The notes: generated by a model not told the origin, from the sequence alone. A DNA stretch of 53,085 bases from Planctomycetota bacterium (GCA_029259935.1 JAJDEH010000443.1:1-53085); one strand, 5' to 3'. Shown: positions 43,156 to 52,362, counted from the stretch's first letter. A program made the numbers and translations.

Positions 43156-44797
43156 TGTCTCGTTCCCGATAGATCGGCAGCGTCAAAAGAATCGTTGCAC
43201 CGTCCCCGCGCATACTGGACTCGACTTCGATTTTTCCTCCGTGCCCTTCGATAATCGTCCTGCTGATGGCAAGTCCCAGGCCCATCCCGTTTTCTTTGGT
43301 GGTGACGAACGAATCAAAAGCGTTCTCTTGGTCGGTTGCGAAACCGGTCCCGTTATCGGCGACGCGGATTTGAGCGGAGCGGCCATCAACGACCAGACGA
43401 ATTTCAACTTCTCGCTGATAGGAATCCCCTTTTTCCTCAAGCGAATCGCAAGCATTCTGGAATAAATTTACCAAAACTTGCTGAATCTCCAAACGATTGC
43501 AAAGAATGGGCGCGGGCGATTCTGTCAACTTTGGCCGCATCGAGACGCCCAGCCGGTCGGTGTGGAATTTCAGCAACTCAACCGATTCGGTCACGATTTC
43601 TTTCAGGTCGCAAGGCAGACGAGGAGTTTGCGTGCGGCTAACGAAGGTCCTTAGCCGTTGGATGAAACGGCCACCGCGCGTCGCTAAGTCGTTGATCTCG
43701 CCATGACAGACGCGCAGCGCCGCCCAGTTCACGGAATCTTCTTCGGCCAGAAAGTTCTTTGCCGCCTTGGCGTAATTTTGAATGGCATACAACGGCTGAT
43801 TCACCTCATGCGCGATTTCGGCGACCATCTGACCAATCGTCGACAGACGCGATACATGCGCAAGCTGCGACTCGACGTTGCTCAATTTTTCCCGAGCGCG
43901 CAAGTGCTCCGTGATATCGACACAAATTCCCACCAAGTGCGTCAGCCGTCCTTCCGGATCCTGGACCGGCGCAATTGTCAGGTCATTCCAGAAGAACCCA
44001 CCATCCCGACGAAGATTTCGGATGACGACGCTGCATGTTTCGCCTCTTTCGACCGCGGCTCTGAGCTGATCCAAATCAGGCTGAGGAGGCTGGTCGTCAT
44101 CGAGAAAACGCAAGGGTTGCCCGATGACGTCGCCGTGGGAATATCCGGTGATGGCTTCAAACGCCCGATTGCAATGAATTGCCGGTTTGCCGGCCTGGCG
44201 GGAATCGAGGATCACGACCCCCGTCGGCATGTCGGCCAGCGCGCGATCGTGGACGCGCAATTTCGTTTGGGCAATCTTCAGTTCGCCGAGTTGTGTCTCG
44301 AGTTGTTGATTCGCTGTTTCCAACGCAATAACTTTGGCACGCAGTTTTCGATTTAGAGCTTGGTTGTGGGCGCGTAGCAGGTCGGCTTCGTCCGAGTTGG
44401 GCGTGTGAATCGCGGTAGTTCCATTTTCGCACGCGGCAAGCACTTCATGAATCGCGGCAACGAGATCATCCGGATCCGTTGGCTTGCAGATAAATTTTTC
44501 GGCCCCCAAGCGCATCGCGAGTTCCCGGTCCCGCTCGTCCGTATAGGTGCCAGTGTAGAAAATGAAGGGTCGTTGGCTTAGCAACGTGTCTTCCTTCCAG
44601 TGCTGACAGAGCATGAATCCATCCATATCCGGCATCAGAATATCACTGACGACCGCATCCGGCGGCGCTTGGCGGGCTTGTTCCAAGGCAGTCACGCCAT
44701 TCGTTGCCGTGTCCACCTCATGGCCATGGCTGCGCAGCAAAGCGGATAGGATCTGCAGATTCTGCTCATTATCATCAACGACGAGAACTCGTGACAT
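43145..44797 (-). CDS. Receiver-PAS-histidine kinase (FixL-like)
   Basis: 550 residues. Receiver 1-120 with Asp52 (VVSDILMPDMDG), coiled-coil linker (about 140-180), PAS domain (185-305: ADMPTGVVILDSRQAGKPAI, ITGYSHGDVIG, PEGRLTHLVGICVDITE), HisKA with His330 in EIAHEVNQPLYAIQNY, and HATPase with N-box (LVNLFQNACDSLEEKG), DNGTGF and GMGLGLAISRTIIEGHGG. No membrane helix, so it acts in the cytoplasm. The HExxQPL kinase type pairs with FixJ-like regulators. The N-terminal receiver makes it a relay target. It follows the lone receiver by 58 bp. Confidence 0.93.
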   Translation of the reverse strand: MSRVLVVDDNEQNLQILSALLRSHGHEVDTATNGVTALEQARQAPPDAVVSDILMPDMDGFMLCQHWKEDTLLSQRPFIFYTGTYTDERDRELAMRLGAEKFICKPTDPDDLVAAIHEVLAACENGTTAIHTPNSDEADLLRAHNQALNRKLRAKVIALETANQQLETQLGELKIAQTKLRVHDRALADMPTGVVILDSRQAGKPAIHCNRAFEAITGYSHGDVIGQPLRFLDDDQPPQPDLDQLRAAVERGETCSVVIRNLRRDGGFFWNDLTIAPVQDPEGRLTHLVGICVDITEHLRAREKLSNVESQLAHVSRLSTIGQMVAEIAHEVNQPLYAIQNYAKAAKNFLAEEDSVNWAALRVCHGEINDLATRGGRFIQRLRTFVSRTQTPRLPCDLKEIVTESVELLKFHTDRLGVSMRPKLTESPAPILCNRLEIQQVLVNLFQNACDSLEEKGDSYQREVEIRLVVDGRSAQIRVADNGTGFATDQENAFDSFVTTKENGMGLGLAISRTIIEGHGGKIEVESSMRGDGATILLTLPIYRERDNAE

Positions 44798-44855
44798 TCT
44801 TTGCTCGCTATCCGCCTATTCTCTCAATATCGATCAGTGTTTTCATTCCGACGAC

Positions 44856-45221
44856 TCACAAGTATTGCCGAACCTTTTCAATAAAGGAATCCGGCTCGAT
44901 TGGCTTCTCAATATAGTCGTCGCAGCCGGCCGCCAGAATTCGGTCGCGGTCGCCGGGCATCGCGTGCGACGTTACGGCGATGATTGGGGTGTTTGCCAAG
45001 TGCGGGATCTCTCGAAGGGCGCGTGCCACTTCAAAACCGTCCATATCGGGCAACTGAATATCAAGGAGGATCACATCGGGACATTTCTCCCTGGCCGACT
45101 CGATGCCCGATTTACCGTCCTCGGCCGTAACGATCGAAATATCGTTCTTTTCCAGCAGAAATGTCGTTAAGTACCGATTCTGATGGTTGTCTTCAATCAA
45201 CAATACGAATTGCTCGGCCAT
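44856..45221 (-). CDS. Single-domain response regulator
   Basis: 121 residues, receiver domain only. Phospho-acceptor Asp54 in VILLDIQLPDMDG, acidic pair Glu10-Asp11, Thr/Ser switch in IIAVTSHAM, Lys in YIEKPIEP. No output domain, so it probably passes phosphate to or from kinases (DivK/CheY-like) or binds a kinase directly. It lies between the AhpD-like kinase and the REC-PAS kinase on the same strand. Confidence 0.93.
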   Translation of the reverse strand: MAEQFVLLIEDNHQNRYLTTFLLEKNDISIVTAEDGKSGIESAREKCPDVILLDIQLPDMDGFEVARALREIPHLANTPIIAVTSHAMPGDRDRILAAGCDDYIEKPIEPDSFIEKVRQYL

Positions 45222-45636
45222 CTTGTTGCTCTTTGTTATTTCTCTTCTTCCAAGCTATTCTGATTGGAAAATGTTGACGTGATTCTTGAAACACGCGGGC
45301 GACCACGGTCGTGGTCATGGGTCACGAATACGCGGCGACACGCCGACGCTTCATTGACCTGACTGGTGTCCTTGAGACCGCGAAGGACTTGCTCCGCCAA
45401 ACTGACCCCGCCCGAAAACAGAGTCAATGAGGGTGACGAGAAAAACTGATTCCTGCGGTTGTGCCCACGGTTGGCACCGCATCCGTGCTGCATCTCGTCA
45501 CACCTCAGTGACTGGTCCCTAATCTAACCGATGCTTCGATCTGATCCAAAAGAAAATGTCGCAATTCACTTGCGGTATTCCACGTTCCAGCAGTGAGGTC
45601 AATTTAATCATGTCTTGTCCTTGGTTGCTTCGATCA
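45222..45636. other. Gap inside the two-component cluster
   Basis: An 85-codon frame on the minus strand (45236-45493, ending near SNQNSLEEEK) has no recognisable motif. The gap may hold a promoter for the downstream receiver gene; I see no clear terminator or repeat. Confidence 0.35.
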
Positions 45637-47670
45637 TCATCGGCGTGCGCGCGACTGCATCGCGGCGCTCATGTCTATTTGGTCATGGATAGCTGGGACT
45701 AACAACGAAAATGTGGACCCACTGCCCACGCTACTTTCAAATTGAATCTTGCCGCCCAACATCTTGGCCAATCGGTTTGAAATCGAAAGGCCCAAGCCGG
45801 TTCCGCCACGTAGCAACGCCTTGGGTCCTCGGCGGATCTGCTTGAAGGGGTGAAATAGTAGGTGATGGTCCTCTTCGGCGATTCCACATCCGGTATCGCG
45901 AATTTTGATCATGCAGGATCCGTCTTCCGTACGAAGGCAACTCACTTGAACTTCACCTTCGTCCGTGAACTTGATGGCGTTACCGACCAGGTTCATCAGT
46001 ATCTGTTTCACGCGGACTCGATCCGTACTGAGCGGTGCCAACTGCCGCAAGCCAACGGCGCTGACCGGCAGTCTCTTTTCGTCCGCCTGCGGCCGCAATG
46101 CCTTGACAACATCTTCAACCACACTCGCCATGTCGACCATTTCAACGACGAGTTCGATCGTGCCGGCCTCGATTTTTGATACATCCAGGATGTCGTTGAT
46201 CAATTCGAGCAAATGCATTCCGCTATTCTTGACCATCCCCACTTGTGTGTTCTGCTCCTCGTTGAGCGGTCCGCCAAGTTCCTTGAGCAGAATGGAGGAG
46301 AATCCAATGATCGAATTGAGCGGTGTTCGTAATTCGTGCGACATGTTCGCCAGAAAGGCTAGTTTGGCGCGGTCGGCCGACTCGGCGGCGTCCTTGGCCA
46401 GGGCCATGGCGGCATAAGAAGCCTCCAGCGTTTCCTTTGATATTTTTTGGACCGTCACATCACAAACCACGCCGCTGACCTGCGTCACGCGCCCGCGCTC
46501 GTCGATGCGCGGAACTCCGCGGGAAGAAACCCATCGAGTTTGGCCGTCGATTCCAAGGACCCGATATTCAACTTCAAATGAATTTCCTTCGATCGCCGAC
46601 TGCAGGGCGTTCTCGATAATGCCTTGTTGGTCGGGATGAACAAGCTGGCGCCATCGTTTGAACCGATCACTCCCGGTGGACAGATCGCCTCCCGTCAAGC
46701 GAACGTAGCCGCTGCCGGTCAGTTGGACATTTCCGGAGGGCACATCGAGAGTCCACACAAATGCGTCCACGGTGTCGGCCAAGTGTTGCAACTGCTGCTT
46801 TTCATTCGAGAGATGCGACCGGGCACGGTTGGTCCGGTCTAGCTCGTCTTGCAATGCGACAAAGCAATCGGCAATGGCGGTCGTTTGTTTGATCGCTGCA
46901 TCAGTCGACTCCGCCGAGGCCGATTGTCCCGACGACAAATCGCCTAGGACAGTTTTGATTCCTTGAATATTTTCATGGACTCGTGACTGAAGTACGCCAA
47001 ATTCTCCTTCGGTCGAGTAGTTCTCTAGCCAGGCCGCCAACTCATGCTGCTCCGAGAGCAATTGCTGGACATCTTCTTCCCTCGCCAATCCAGGGTGAAG
47101 TTCCGTCCAAAAGTGAGCCAAGCGAACGAAGCTGAGAAACTGCAGCAAATAGTCGTATGCCTTGATCGGAAGAATTTGGGGCAAAACGTTCCGGGAGCCA
47201 GCGGAGGAAAGTGGATTGAGGAAAATGGCAACCGCGCAAGAGAAAATGCAATCCTCTATTTTGCTACGAGGCTCGGGCCACGCATCCAAACGATTCTCAA
47301 GTGCCGATAGAAACTCGACGTCGTCAGCCAGTTGTTCCCGACTGAACTTGGGATGCATCAGCATGTCCACGACCTCCGACACCGGTAGAGGTGGACAACT
47401 CGGATCGCCGCTGGTATTTCCGCATCCCACTAGAAATGCGGCATGACGAGTGACGCAATACGGTGCCAAGCAAAACCGCGATACATAGGTGAATAGCCGC
47501 TCCTTGAAGAGCGATGGCAACGGATTGTCCAAGTAGGCGACTTGGGCTTGCTGCCATAAGGATTCGGAAACGCCGGGAGTCTTCGCGCCGATGCTGAAAA
47601 AAGACGGAAATACTCCCATCCGAGCCGTAATTTCGTCGCGTAGTTCGCGATTGACGCTGTCAGCGCTCAT
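45637..47670 (-). CDS. Histidine kinase with an AhpD/CMD-like N-terminal domain and PAS
   Basis: 677 residues. The N-terminal about 240 residues contain an AhpD/carboxymuconolactone-decarboxylase-like segment: ITARMGVFPSFFSIGAKTPG, then NPLPSLFKERLFTYVSRFCL followed by APYCVTRHAAFL. Cys72 and His76 match the Cys-x3-His part of the AhpD site, but the first redox Cys of C-x2-C is Ala69, with Cys67 two residues away. A long helical region (about 190-300) leads to PAS (305-405), HisKA with His445 in FLANMSHELRTPLNSIIG, and a HATPase with DTGCGIAEEDHHLLF and GGTGLGLSISNRLAKMLGG. The AhpD-like part probably senses redox or a small molecule. It heads the two-component cluster. Confidence 0.88.
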   Translation of the reverse strand: MSADSVNRELRDEITARMGVFPSFFSIGAKTPGVSESLWQQAQVAYLDNPLPSLFKERLFTYVSRFCLAPYCVTRHAAFLVGCGNTSGDPSCPPLPVSEVVDMLMHPKFSREQLADDVEFLSALENRLDAWPEPRSKIEDCIFSCAVAIFLNPLSSAGSRNVLPQILPIKAYDYLLQFLSFVRLAHFWTELHPGLAREEDVQQLLSEQHELAAWLENYSTEGEFGVLQSRVHENIQGIKTVLGDLSSGQSASAESTDAAIKQTTAIADCFVALQDELDRTNRARSHLSNEKQQLQHLADTVDAFVWTLDVPSGNVQLTGSGYVRLTGGDLSTGSDRFKRWRQLVHPDQQGIIENALQSAIEGNSFEVEYRVLGIDGQTRWVSSRGVPRIDERGRVTQVSGVVCDVTVQKISKETLEASYAAMALAKDAAESADRAKLAFLANMSHELRTPLNSIIGFSSILLKELGGPLNEEQNTQVGMVKNSGMHLLELINDILDVSKIEAGTIELVVEMVDMASVVEDVVKALRPQADEKRLPVSAVGLRQLAPLSTDRVRVKQILMNLVGNAIKFTDEGEVQVSCLRTEDGSCMIKIRDTGCGIAEEDHHLLFHPFKQIRRGPKALLRGGTGLGLSISNRLAKMLGGKIQFESSVGSGSTFSLLVPAIHDQIDMSAAMQSRARR

Positions 47671-48057
47671 GGCTCGTGACCTTGCTTACGTCAAACATCA
47701 ATGACTCCCCATTGAAGGGAAATTGTGTTTGAGTCGCATTGGATGTTGTGTCCGCAGTTTTCTCTACAGACTTACACGGATTCGAGGACCGTTTTCGGCC
47801 CCCCTCTATCGTGGCATTTTGAAGAAAATCCTTCAGTGGCAGAGCGGATCAAGTAATTCACGGCTCACCGGGAAGTTATTGCCGCCATCTTATCCAGGAA
47901 TCTCAAGAATTTGAGCGACCAATTCCTCTTTTTTCCGTAAGGAACGGGCAGCGTCGCTGTCATCCATGCAGAGCAGGCCATCCGATGGCTTGAGGTTTAA
48001 CTAGCTGTCGCGGATTCGTCTCGCCTGCCGTACTTCAAAAGTTTTTAGGAGACAACG
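47671..48057. other. Divergent intergenic region
   Basis: This 387-bp stretch separates the AhpD-like kinase (minus) from the cytochrome P460-like gene (plus). It must hold promoters for both. No frame with protein character is seen; AGGAG at about 48047 is the ribosome site of the P460-like gene. Confidence 0.45.
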
Positions 48058-48573
48058 ATGAAGAGAAGCCTTTTGATTTTGATCATTCCCGCCGTTGCCT
48101 TGATCGGCACGAGTTTTTCTCATGCACCACGACAAGTTAAGGCAGCCGAGAGTGGGAAGGCCCATTATGACATTCTATGGTCCTGGCTGCAGGGAAAGCA
48201 GTACACAAAATGGAACGGCGTCGATGGCGCGCCGGTGGATTTCAGTGAAGGCCAAAGCCCGCATGGGGCGCTCGTGAAGGTTTACCTAAGCCCTCGGACC
48301 GCGGGCAACTTGAAGGATCTGGCGGATGGATCGGTGGTCGTCAAGGAGAACTACAGCCCCGATAGGAAGTTGATGGCCATCACCGTCATGCACCGCTCGA
48401 AGGGATACGACGCGGCAAACGGGGACTGGTACTACGCCAAGTTCATGCCCGATGGAAAAATCGCAACCACACCGCCCGAGAAGAAGAGCATGCCGATCGC
48501 GGGGAAATTCAAGAGTTGCATCGAATGTCATTCTGCGGCCGACGGTGACGACTTCGCGTTCTTCAACGACTAG
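48058..48573 (+). CDS. Cytochrome P460-like haem protein
   Basis: 171 residues with a signal peptide (LLILIIPAVALIGTSFSHA). The cytochrome P460 fold is suggested by VKVYLSPRTAGNLKDLADGS followed by VVVKENY (Lys96 is a candidate for the haem-lysine cross-link), and a C-terminal c-type haem site CIECH (154-158). P460 proteins are periplasmic enzymes that oxidise hydroxylamine or nitric oxide; short family members also occur outside nitrifiers with unknown substrates. The ribosome site AGGAG is at a good distance from the ATG. Confidence 0.85.
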   Translation: MKRSLLILIIPAVALIGTSFSHAPRQVKAAESGKAHYDILWSWLQGKQYTKWNGVDGAPVDFSEGQSPHGALVKVYLSPRTAGNLKDLADGSVVVKENYSPDRKLMAITVMHRSKGYDAANGDWYYAKFMPDGKIATTPPEKKSMPIAGKFKSCIECHSAADGDDFAFFND

Positions 48574-48887
48574 CGAGAGTCATGAGAGGGATTCACCAAG
48601 TCATGATTGGTGGGCAAATACTCGCGGTTGCGATCCCACGCAAGATGAGCCGGGGGACGAAGAGTTGCTTATTCCCGGCGGGAGTGGGCCGAGAAATCTA
48701 TGATGATCCAGGCCGCGGCGTGGTGAATCCGTTCGGTCAGATGGTCGCCTTGATTGCTGGGTCCAAGAGGTCTCTTTCGCGGCGGCAAGACGTTTGTGGT
48801 AAGCCATATTGCCGACAACCGCTTTGCCGCCGAGAATAGTCGAGATCAACCCCAGCCTGCCAATCAGATGACGTTGAGCAACAAATC
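48574..48887. other. Spacer before the sigma factor gene
   Basis: Frames 48582-48839 (+) and 48601-48849 (-) lack motifs. No hairpin with a T-run was found by eye. This probably includes the ECF sigma factor promoter. Confidence 0.35.
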
Positions 48888-49472
48888 ATGGACGACTTAG
48901 CCAAAGCGGACAGTAAAACACTGAATCCTGCCGCTTGGGTCGACGAACATGGCGATTACCTGTATCGCTATGCGATTTCGCGTTTACGCGAAGGGGAAGC
49001 GGCCGAGGAAGTGGTTCAAGAAACATTCGTCGCGGCGCTGCGGCATGTTGACCAATACCAAGCCAAGGGGTCGGAGCGGGCTTGGTTGCTTGGAATACTG
49101 AAACGGAAAATCATCGACCTCATTCGCGCTCGTAATCGAACCACGTCGCTGGACGCGGAGGACGCGGCAGACCCGTCGGAAGCGCTGTTCGACCGCGGCG
49201 GAAGCTGGCAAAAAGAAATTCGCTCGGCGGGTCACGCGCCACTCGACTCGCTGGAACGCGAGGAATTCTGGCTCATACTGCGGGCTTGCCTGGAAACTCT
49301 GCCCGCCAGACAGGCCGATGTTTTCGTACTCCGAGAAATGAACGATCAATCAACGGAAGAAATCTGTAAGGAACTGGAAATTACCGCGTCCAATCTTTGG
49401 GTCATGCTTTACCGCGCACGATTACAGTTGTCTAATTGCATGAAAAGCCGCTGGCATCAAGAACAGGCATAG
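48888..49472 (+). CDS. ECF-type RNA polymerase sigma factor
   Basis: 194 residues with sigma-2 (YLYRYAISRLREGEAAEEVV, then QETFVAALRHV; RAWLLGILKRKIIDLIRARNR) and sigma-4 (LPARQADVFVLREMNDQSTE, EICKELEITASNLWVMLYRA, RLQLSNCM) regions and no sigma-3, as in ECF factors. It should direct RNA polymerase to a small regulon under the control of an anti-sigma factor. The gene for a zinc-type anti-sigma factor follows after 15 bp. Confidence 0.92.
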   Translation: MDDLAKADSKTLNPAAWVDEHGDYLYRYAISRLREGEAAEEVVQETFVAALRHVDQYQAKGSERAWLLGILKRKIIDLIRARNRTTSLDAEDAADPSEALFDRGGSWQKEIRSAGHAPLDSLEREEFWLILRACLETLPARQADVFVLREMNDQSTEEICKELEITASNLWVMLYRARLQLSNCMKSRWHQEQA

Positions 49473-49487
49473 CCGAACCTCGCTACC

Positions 49488-49745
49488 ATGCTCAGTTGCA
49501 AAGAAGTCACCAGACTCGTTTCCGAATCGCTCGACCGCAAGTTGACGTGGTGGCAACGCATCAACCTGTGGATGCATATCTGCATGTGTGGGCTGTGTTG
49601 GCGATTCCGTAAGGATCTCCAACACATTCACGATGAAACTCAGCGGCACGCCGAAGAACTCGAGCATGATGAAGCGGATTCGGATGTCAAACTGTCCGAA
49701 GATTCCCGCGATCGAATGAAGCGTCTGCTGCAGTCGCGGTCGTAG
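49488..49745 (+). CDS. ZAS-type anti-sigma factor (soluble, short)
   Basis: 85 residues. Cys4, and His30-x3-Cys34-x2-Cys37 (MHICMCGLCWRF), fit the HxxxCxxC zinc-binding motif of ZAS-type anti-sigma factors. The opening LSCKEVTRLVSESLDRKLTW is typical of short family members. No membrane helix is evident, so it is likely cytoplasmic. Its place right after the ECF factor supports the role. Thiol-sensing through zinc release is known for some relatives; that it happens here is inference. Confidence 0.8.
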   Translation: MLSCKEVTRLVSESLDRKLTWWQRINLWMHICMCGLCWRFRKDLQHIHDETQRHAEELEHDEADSDVKLSEDSRDRMKRLLQSRS

Positions 49746-49949
49746 CTCATTCAGCCTTTGTCGCTCGGGCATGCACCCCGTTGTAACGACCGTCTTGAGC
49801 CTTCTGCTCGTCCCAATTCTCGACCTCGTGCCCAGGCACAAGAACGAGACTCCGCTGCCTTGCAACGCGGATTGCGGCAGTCTAGAGTCGTTGGGCAACG
49901 GCAAATTGCGATGTCCGCGCGACACCAAGAAAACCTGAGGACGACACCG

Positions 49950-50040
49950 ATGACTGCTAGACAAATCGTGGCTCTGATACTGATGGCGAGCGGATTCTCA
50001 GGAAACTTGTCCGCGGATGACAAGACCCAAGACAGTTCGA
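49950..50040 (+). pseudogene. 5' end of a secreted-protein gene cut by an IS3 element
   Basis: An ATG at 49950, with GAGGACG upstream, begins MTARQIVALILMASGFSGNLSADD, a signal peptide with a probable cleavage at LSA. After about 30 codons the sequence changes into the truncated orfB end of an IS3-family element. The gene would be the third in the ECF sigma/anti-sigma operon and probably a target of that pair; its function is lost or unknown. Confidence 0.65.
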
Positions 50041-50229
50041 GCCATAACGCCGCCGGTGTTCTCCGAAGATGCTCCGCACCAGCGGCCTCAAACCATTGTC
50101 TTGGCGCTGCCGAGCGGTGGGCCGGTCTTGGTGCCAATCGTAGTAGGCCGAAGAACTGACGCCGAGCGTTTCGCAAAGCTTCGTCACGGCAAAATGTTCC
50201 GACTGAAGCTCCGTGATGACCATATACAC
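50041..50229 (-). pseudogene. IS3 orfB (transposase), N-terminal fragment
   Basis: MYMVITELQSEHFAVTKLCE followed by LGVSSSAYYDW and SIFGEHRRRYG is the N-terminal part of IS3-family OrfB (HTH_21-type region before the rve integrase core). The DDE core is absent because the element ends here. It overlaps the end of orfA, as usual for frameshifted IS3 transposases. Confidence 0.8.
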
Positions 50230-50537
50230 CTCGCTTGCATCTTCCGGCTGAAAATGGCCAGGGCTTTTTTTAAGATGTCCCGTTCCCGCTCCACGCGACG
50301 GAGTTCTTCCTCCAACTGCCGCACACGACTCTCCAAGGCCGTGGCAGCCGGGCCACTTTCTTGAAGCAGCTTATTCTTCCAGCGGTAAAGAACATTCGTT
50401 CCACTGAGCCCCAGATTGTCCGCCACCGATTGGGCGCTATGGCCGTCTAGCATCATCTGAACGACTTCCGCCTTCAGTTCATCACTGTACTCTCGCCGCC
50501 TGGAGCGACGCTTCTTTCGAGTAGACTTCCCAGTCAT
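50184..50537 (-). CDS. IS3-family OrfA (HTH_Tnp_1)
   Basis: 117 residues from the ATG at 50537, with AAAGGAG upstream; an in-frame start at 50555 exists but lies before the ribosome site. It has a basic N-terminus (RKKRRSRRREYSDELKAEVV) and an HTH (QSVADNLGLSGTNVLYRWKN), then a leucine-zipper coil (LEEELRRVERERDILKKALA). This is the DNA-binding half of an IS3 transposase; without OrfB the copy cannot transpose alone. It overlaps orfB in the -1-type arrangement. Confidence 0.9.
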   Translation of the reverse strand: MTGKSTRKKRRSRRREYSDELKAEVVQMMLDGHSAQSVADNLGLSGTNVLYRWKNKLLQESGPAATALESRVRQLEEELRRVERERDILKKALAIFSRKMQARCIWSSRSFSRNILP

Positions 50538-50677
50538 GGTGACACTCCTTTGCAAATAGTTTAGCCGCTAAACCAAGCACTTGGAGTGTCCGGCAATTCG
50601 GCGCCACCTCAGTTCCCGCCCGCGCGGAATGACGGCGAGTTGTATCATGCCGTTGGGCAATTTCGTCGGCAAAAGCG

Positions 50678-51454
50678 CTAAAGGCGGCGGATGTGAAAGC
50701 CGCCGTCGACGTTGATTCTCTCGCCGGTGCTGAATGGCAGGGCGTCGGACACCAGCATCGAAACCGCCTTGGCGACGTCGTCCGGTTGTCCCCAGCGGCG
50801 AATGGGCGACAGGCCTTCCGCGATCAGTTGATCGTACTTTTCCTTGACCGGAGCCGTCATGTCGCTTTCGATCACGCCCGGACAAACGTCGTAAACTCGA
50901 ATTCCCTCGTCGGCCAACCGCGACGCGTACAACCACGTCATCATTTGCATGGCTGACTTGGCCAGGCAGTAGTCCGCGCGATTCGTGCTGAGAGCATAAG
51001 CGGAAATCGACGACACATTGACGATCGTCCCCCGCGAGATCTTTTCATCTTGGATCAAATCAATCATCCGCCGAGCAGCATCCTGTGCCAGGAAGAACGG
51101 TCCTTTGAGATTGGTATCGAATACCAAATCCCACGATTCTTCAGTCGCTTCCAAGATGTCTTTGCGTCCCGGCGAAGTAATCCCCGCGTTGTTCACCAGC
51201 ACGTCAAGCCGCCCGAATTGATCCAGAGTTTTGTCAATCAGCCGTCGCCGATCTTCCGCGTTGGCAACACTGGCCCGCATGGCGATTGCGGTCGAGCCCA
51301 GGGATTCGATTTCCTTGACCGCCGCCTCGGCCGCTTCCGCGCGGCTGACATAGTTGACGACGACCGCGTAGCCGTCTTGGGCAAGCCGCACGCAAATAGC
51401 TCGCCCGATGCCACGTGAGCCACCGGTAACGATCGCGACTGGTTGGTTAGACAT
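50678..51454 (-). CDS. SDR-family oxidoreductase (3-ketoacyl-ACP reductase-like)
   Basis: 258 residues, classical SDR length. Cofactor motif TGGSRGIG (11-18), NNAG (about 90), catalytic Ser-Tyr-Lys in NVSSISAYALSTNRADYCLAK and the PG motif in VCPGVIESDM. The best general match is FabG-like NAD(P)H-dependent 3-ketoacyl reductases, but family members act on many alcohols and sugars. It ends ERINVDGGFHIRRL. It lies between two IS3 copies, and its downstream side is close to copy 1 (67 bp). Confidence 0.9.
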   Translation of the reverse strand: MSNQPVAIVTGGSRGIGRAICVRLAQDGYAVVVNYVSRAEAAEAAVKEIESLGSTAIAMRASVANAEDRRRLIDKTLDQFGRLDVLVNNAGITSPGRKDILEATEESWDLVFDTNLKGPFFLAQDAARRMIDLIQDEKISRGTIVNVSSISAYALSTNRADYCLAKSAMQMMTWLYASRLADEGIRVYDVCPGVIESDMTAPVKEKYDQLIAEGLSPIRRWGQPDDVAKAVSMLVSDALPFSTGERINVDGGFHIRRL

Positions 51455-51492
51455 GGCAGATTGGCCTTCGCGATTCCTATTCGTGGGCGTTT

Positions 51493-52362
51493 CTATTTGT
51501 GCGCGAAGGCTTGTTTGAACATTTGGTCATCGAACTGTTGAGGAATGGTCCCCTCGGCGGCATAAAGGTAAAGCGCTCCAACAACAATCGCATCGAGTGC
51601 GGTGGAAACCAGCGAAACGACCAAAATAAGAATCACGCCGATCGCGATGGCCGCGATACCGAGCGCCGTCATCCCCGCGCCAATCGCCACAAAACCCAAA
51701 GCCATGGGAATAATTCCGACGAGTGAGAACAAGAACGTCACGAATCCGATACTAAAGTTGGCGGTCAGCGCTTCGCCCCAGGTTCGCTTTAGGATTTGAA
51801 ATGACCGTTTGCCGGCTTCGATCGGGCCGGCTCGTTCGACCACGATCACGGGTATCACGAAAAAAGTCACGGCCGACCAGGCCATTCCCAGCAACCCGGC
51901 AATGATCGCTCCCACTCTTTCCGACCGGCTTTCAATCAACTTCAAGATGAACCCCACCGTGGCCGCGACCAGCGCCCAACCAGCGATCTGCGGCAACCGA
52001 GAAACCGCCGCCGAGAATCCATCCTGCAAATTGGGATCGCCCCCTTTGAAACGAATGATCGCACAAGCCACCAGCGCCGAATTGAAAAAGATAATGACAA
52101 AGTAGCTCACAAAGTAATAGGCAAACAGCAAGACGCCGCCCAGAATCTGGTAGATCGGCAAGGCGTCCGCCTGATCGGCGGCCCGTTCGGCCATCACCTC
52201 GCCCGCGAACCCGGTCGCCCACAGCGGCACCGCGAACGTGGCCATCACCAGCAAGCACGCAATTCCGCTGAAGACGGGGAACAGCAGCAATTCCTTATCC
52301 AACTTCAGCACTCGCCAACTCTGCTGAACGAGCGTCCAGCCCATCGATGCCCTGTGAAACAT
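51493..52362 (-). CDS. DUF6159-like multi-pass membrane protein
   Basis: 289 residues from the ATG at 52362, with GAGGGAAG upstream; the frame opens earlier at 52434 without support. Opening MFHRASMGWTLVQQSWRVLK then LDKELLLFPVFSG is typical of the uncharacterised DUF6159 family. About six transmembrane helices, including LLVMATFAVPLWATGF, GGVLLFAYYFVSYFVIIFF, a region after NLQDGFSAAVSRLPQIAGWA, and VTFLFSLVGIIPMALGFVAI. Function unknown. It is followed by the SDR gene 38 bp downstream. Confidence 0.8.
   Translation of the reverse strand: MFHRASMGWTLVQQSWRVLKLDKELLLFPVFSGIACLLVMATFAVPLWATGFAGEVMAERAADQADALPIYQILGGVLLFAYYFVSYFVIIFFNSALVACAIIRFKGGDPNLQDGFSAAVSRLPQIAGWALVAATVGFILKLIESRSERVGAIIAGLLGMAWSAVTFFVIPVIVVERAGPIEAGKRSFQILKRTWGEALTANFSIGFVTFLFSLVGIIPMALGFVAIGAGMTALGIAAIAIGVILILVVSLVSTALDAIVVGALYLYAAEGTIPQQFDDQMFKQAFAHK

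Larger units (their letters stand above)
50040..50611 (-). mobile_element. Truncated IS3-family element (copy 1)
   Basis: The element has orfA intact, the first about 60 codons of orfB and one end, TGAGGTGGCGCCGAATTGCC read from 50611 downwards. The other end is missing: orfB stops at EHRRRYG around 50040. The same end sequence is found in the opposite orientation at 52947, so two related copies flank 2.3 kb. Confidence 0.85.

Noticed and set aside
45236..45493. 85-codon minus-strand frame in the two-component gap
   Set aside because: No motif, no ribosome site and no recognisable relative.
48582..48839. 85-codon plus-strand frame between the P460-like and sigma factor genes
   Set aside because: No motif and an unnatural C-terminus; no support beyond being open.
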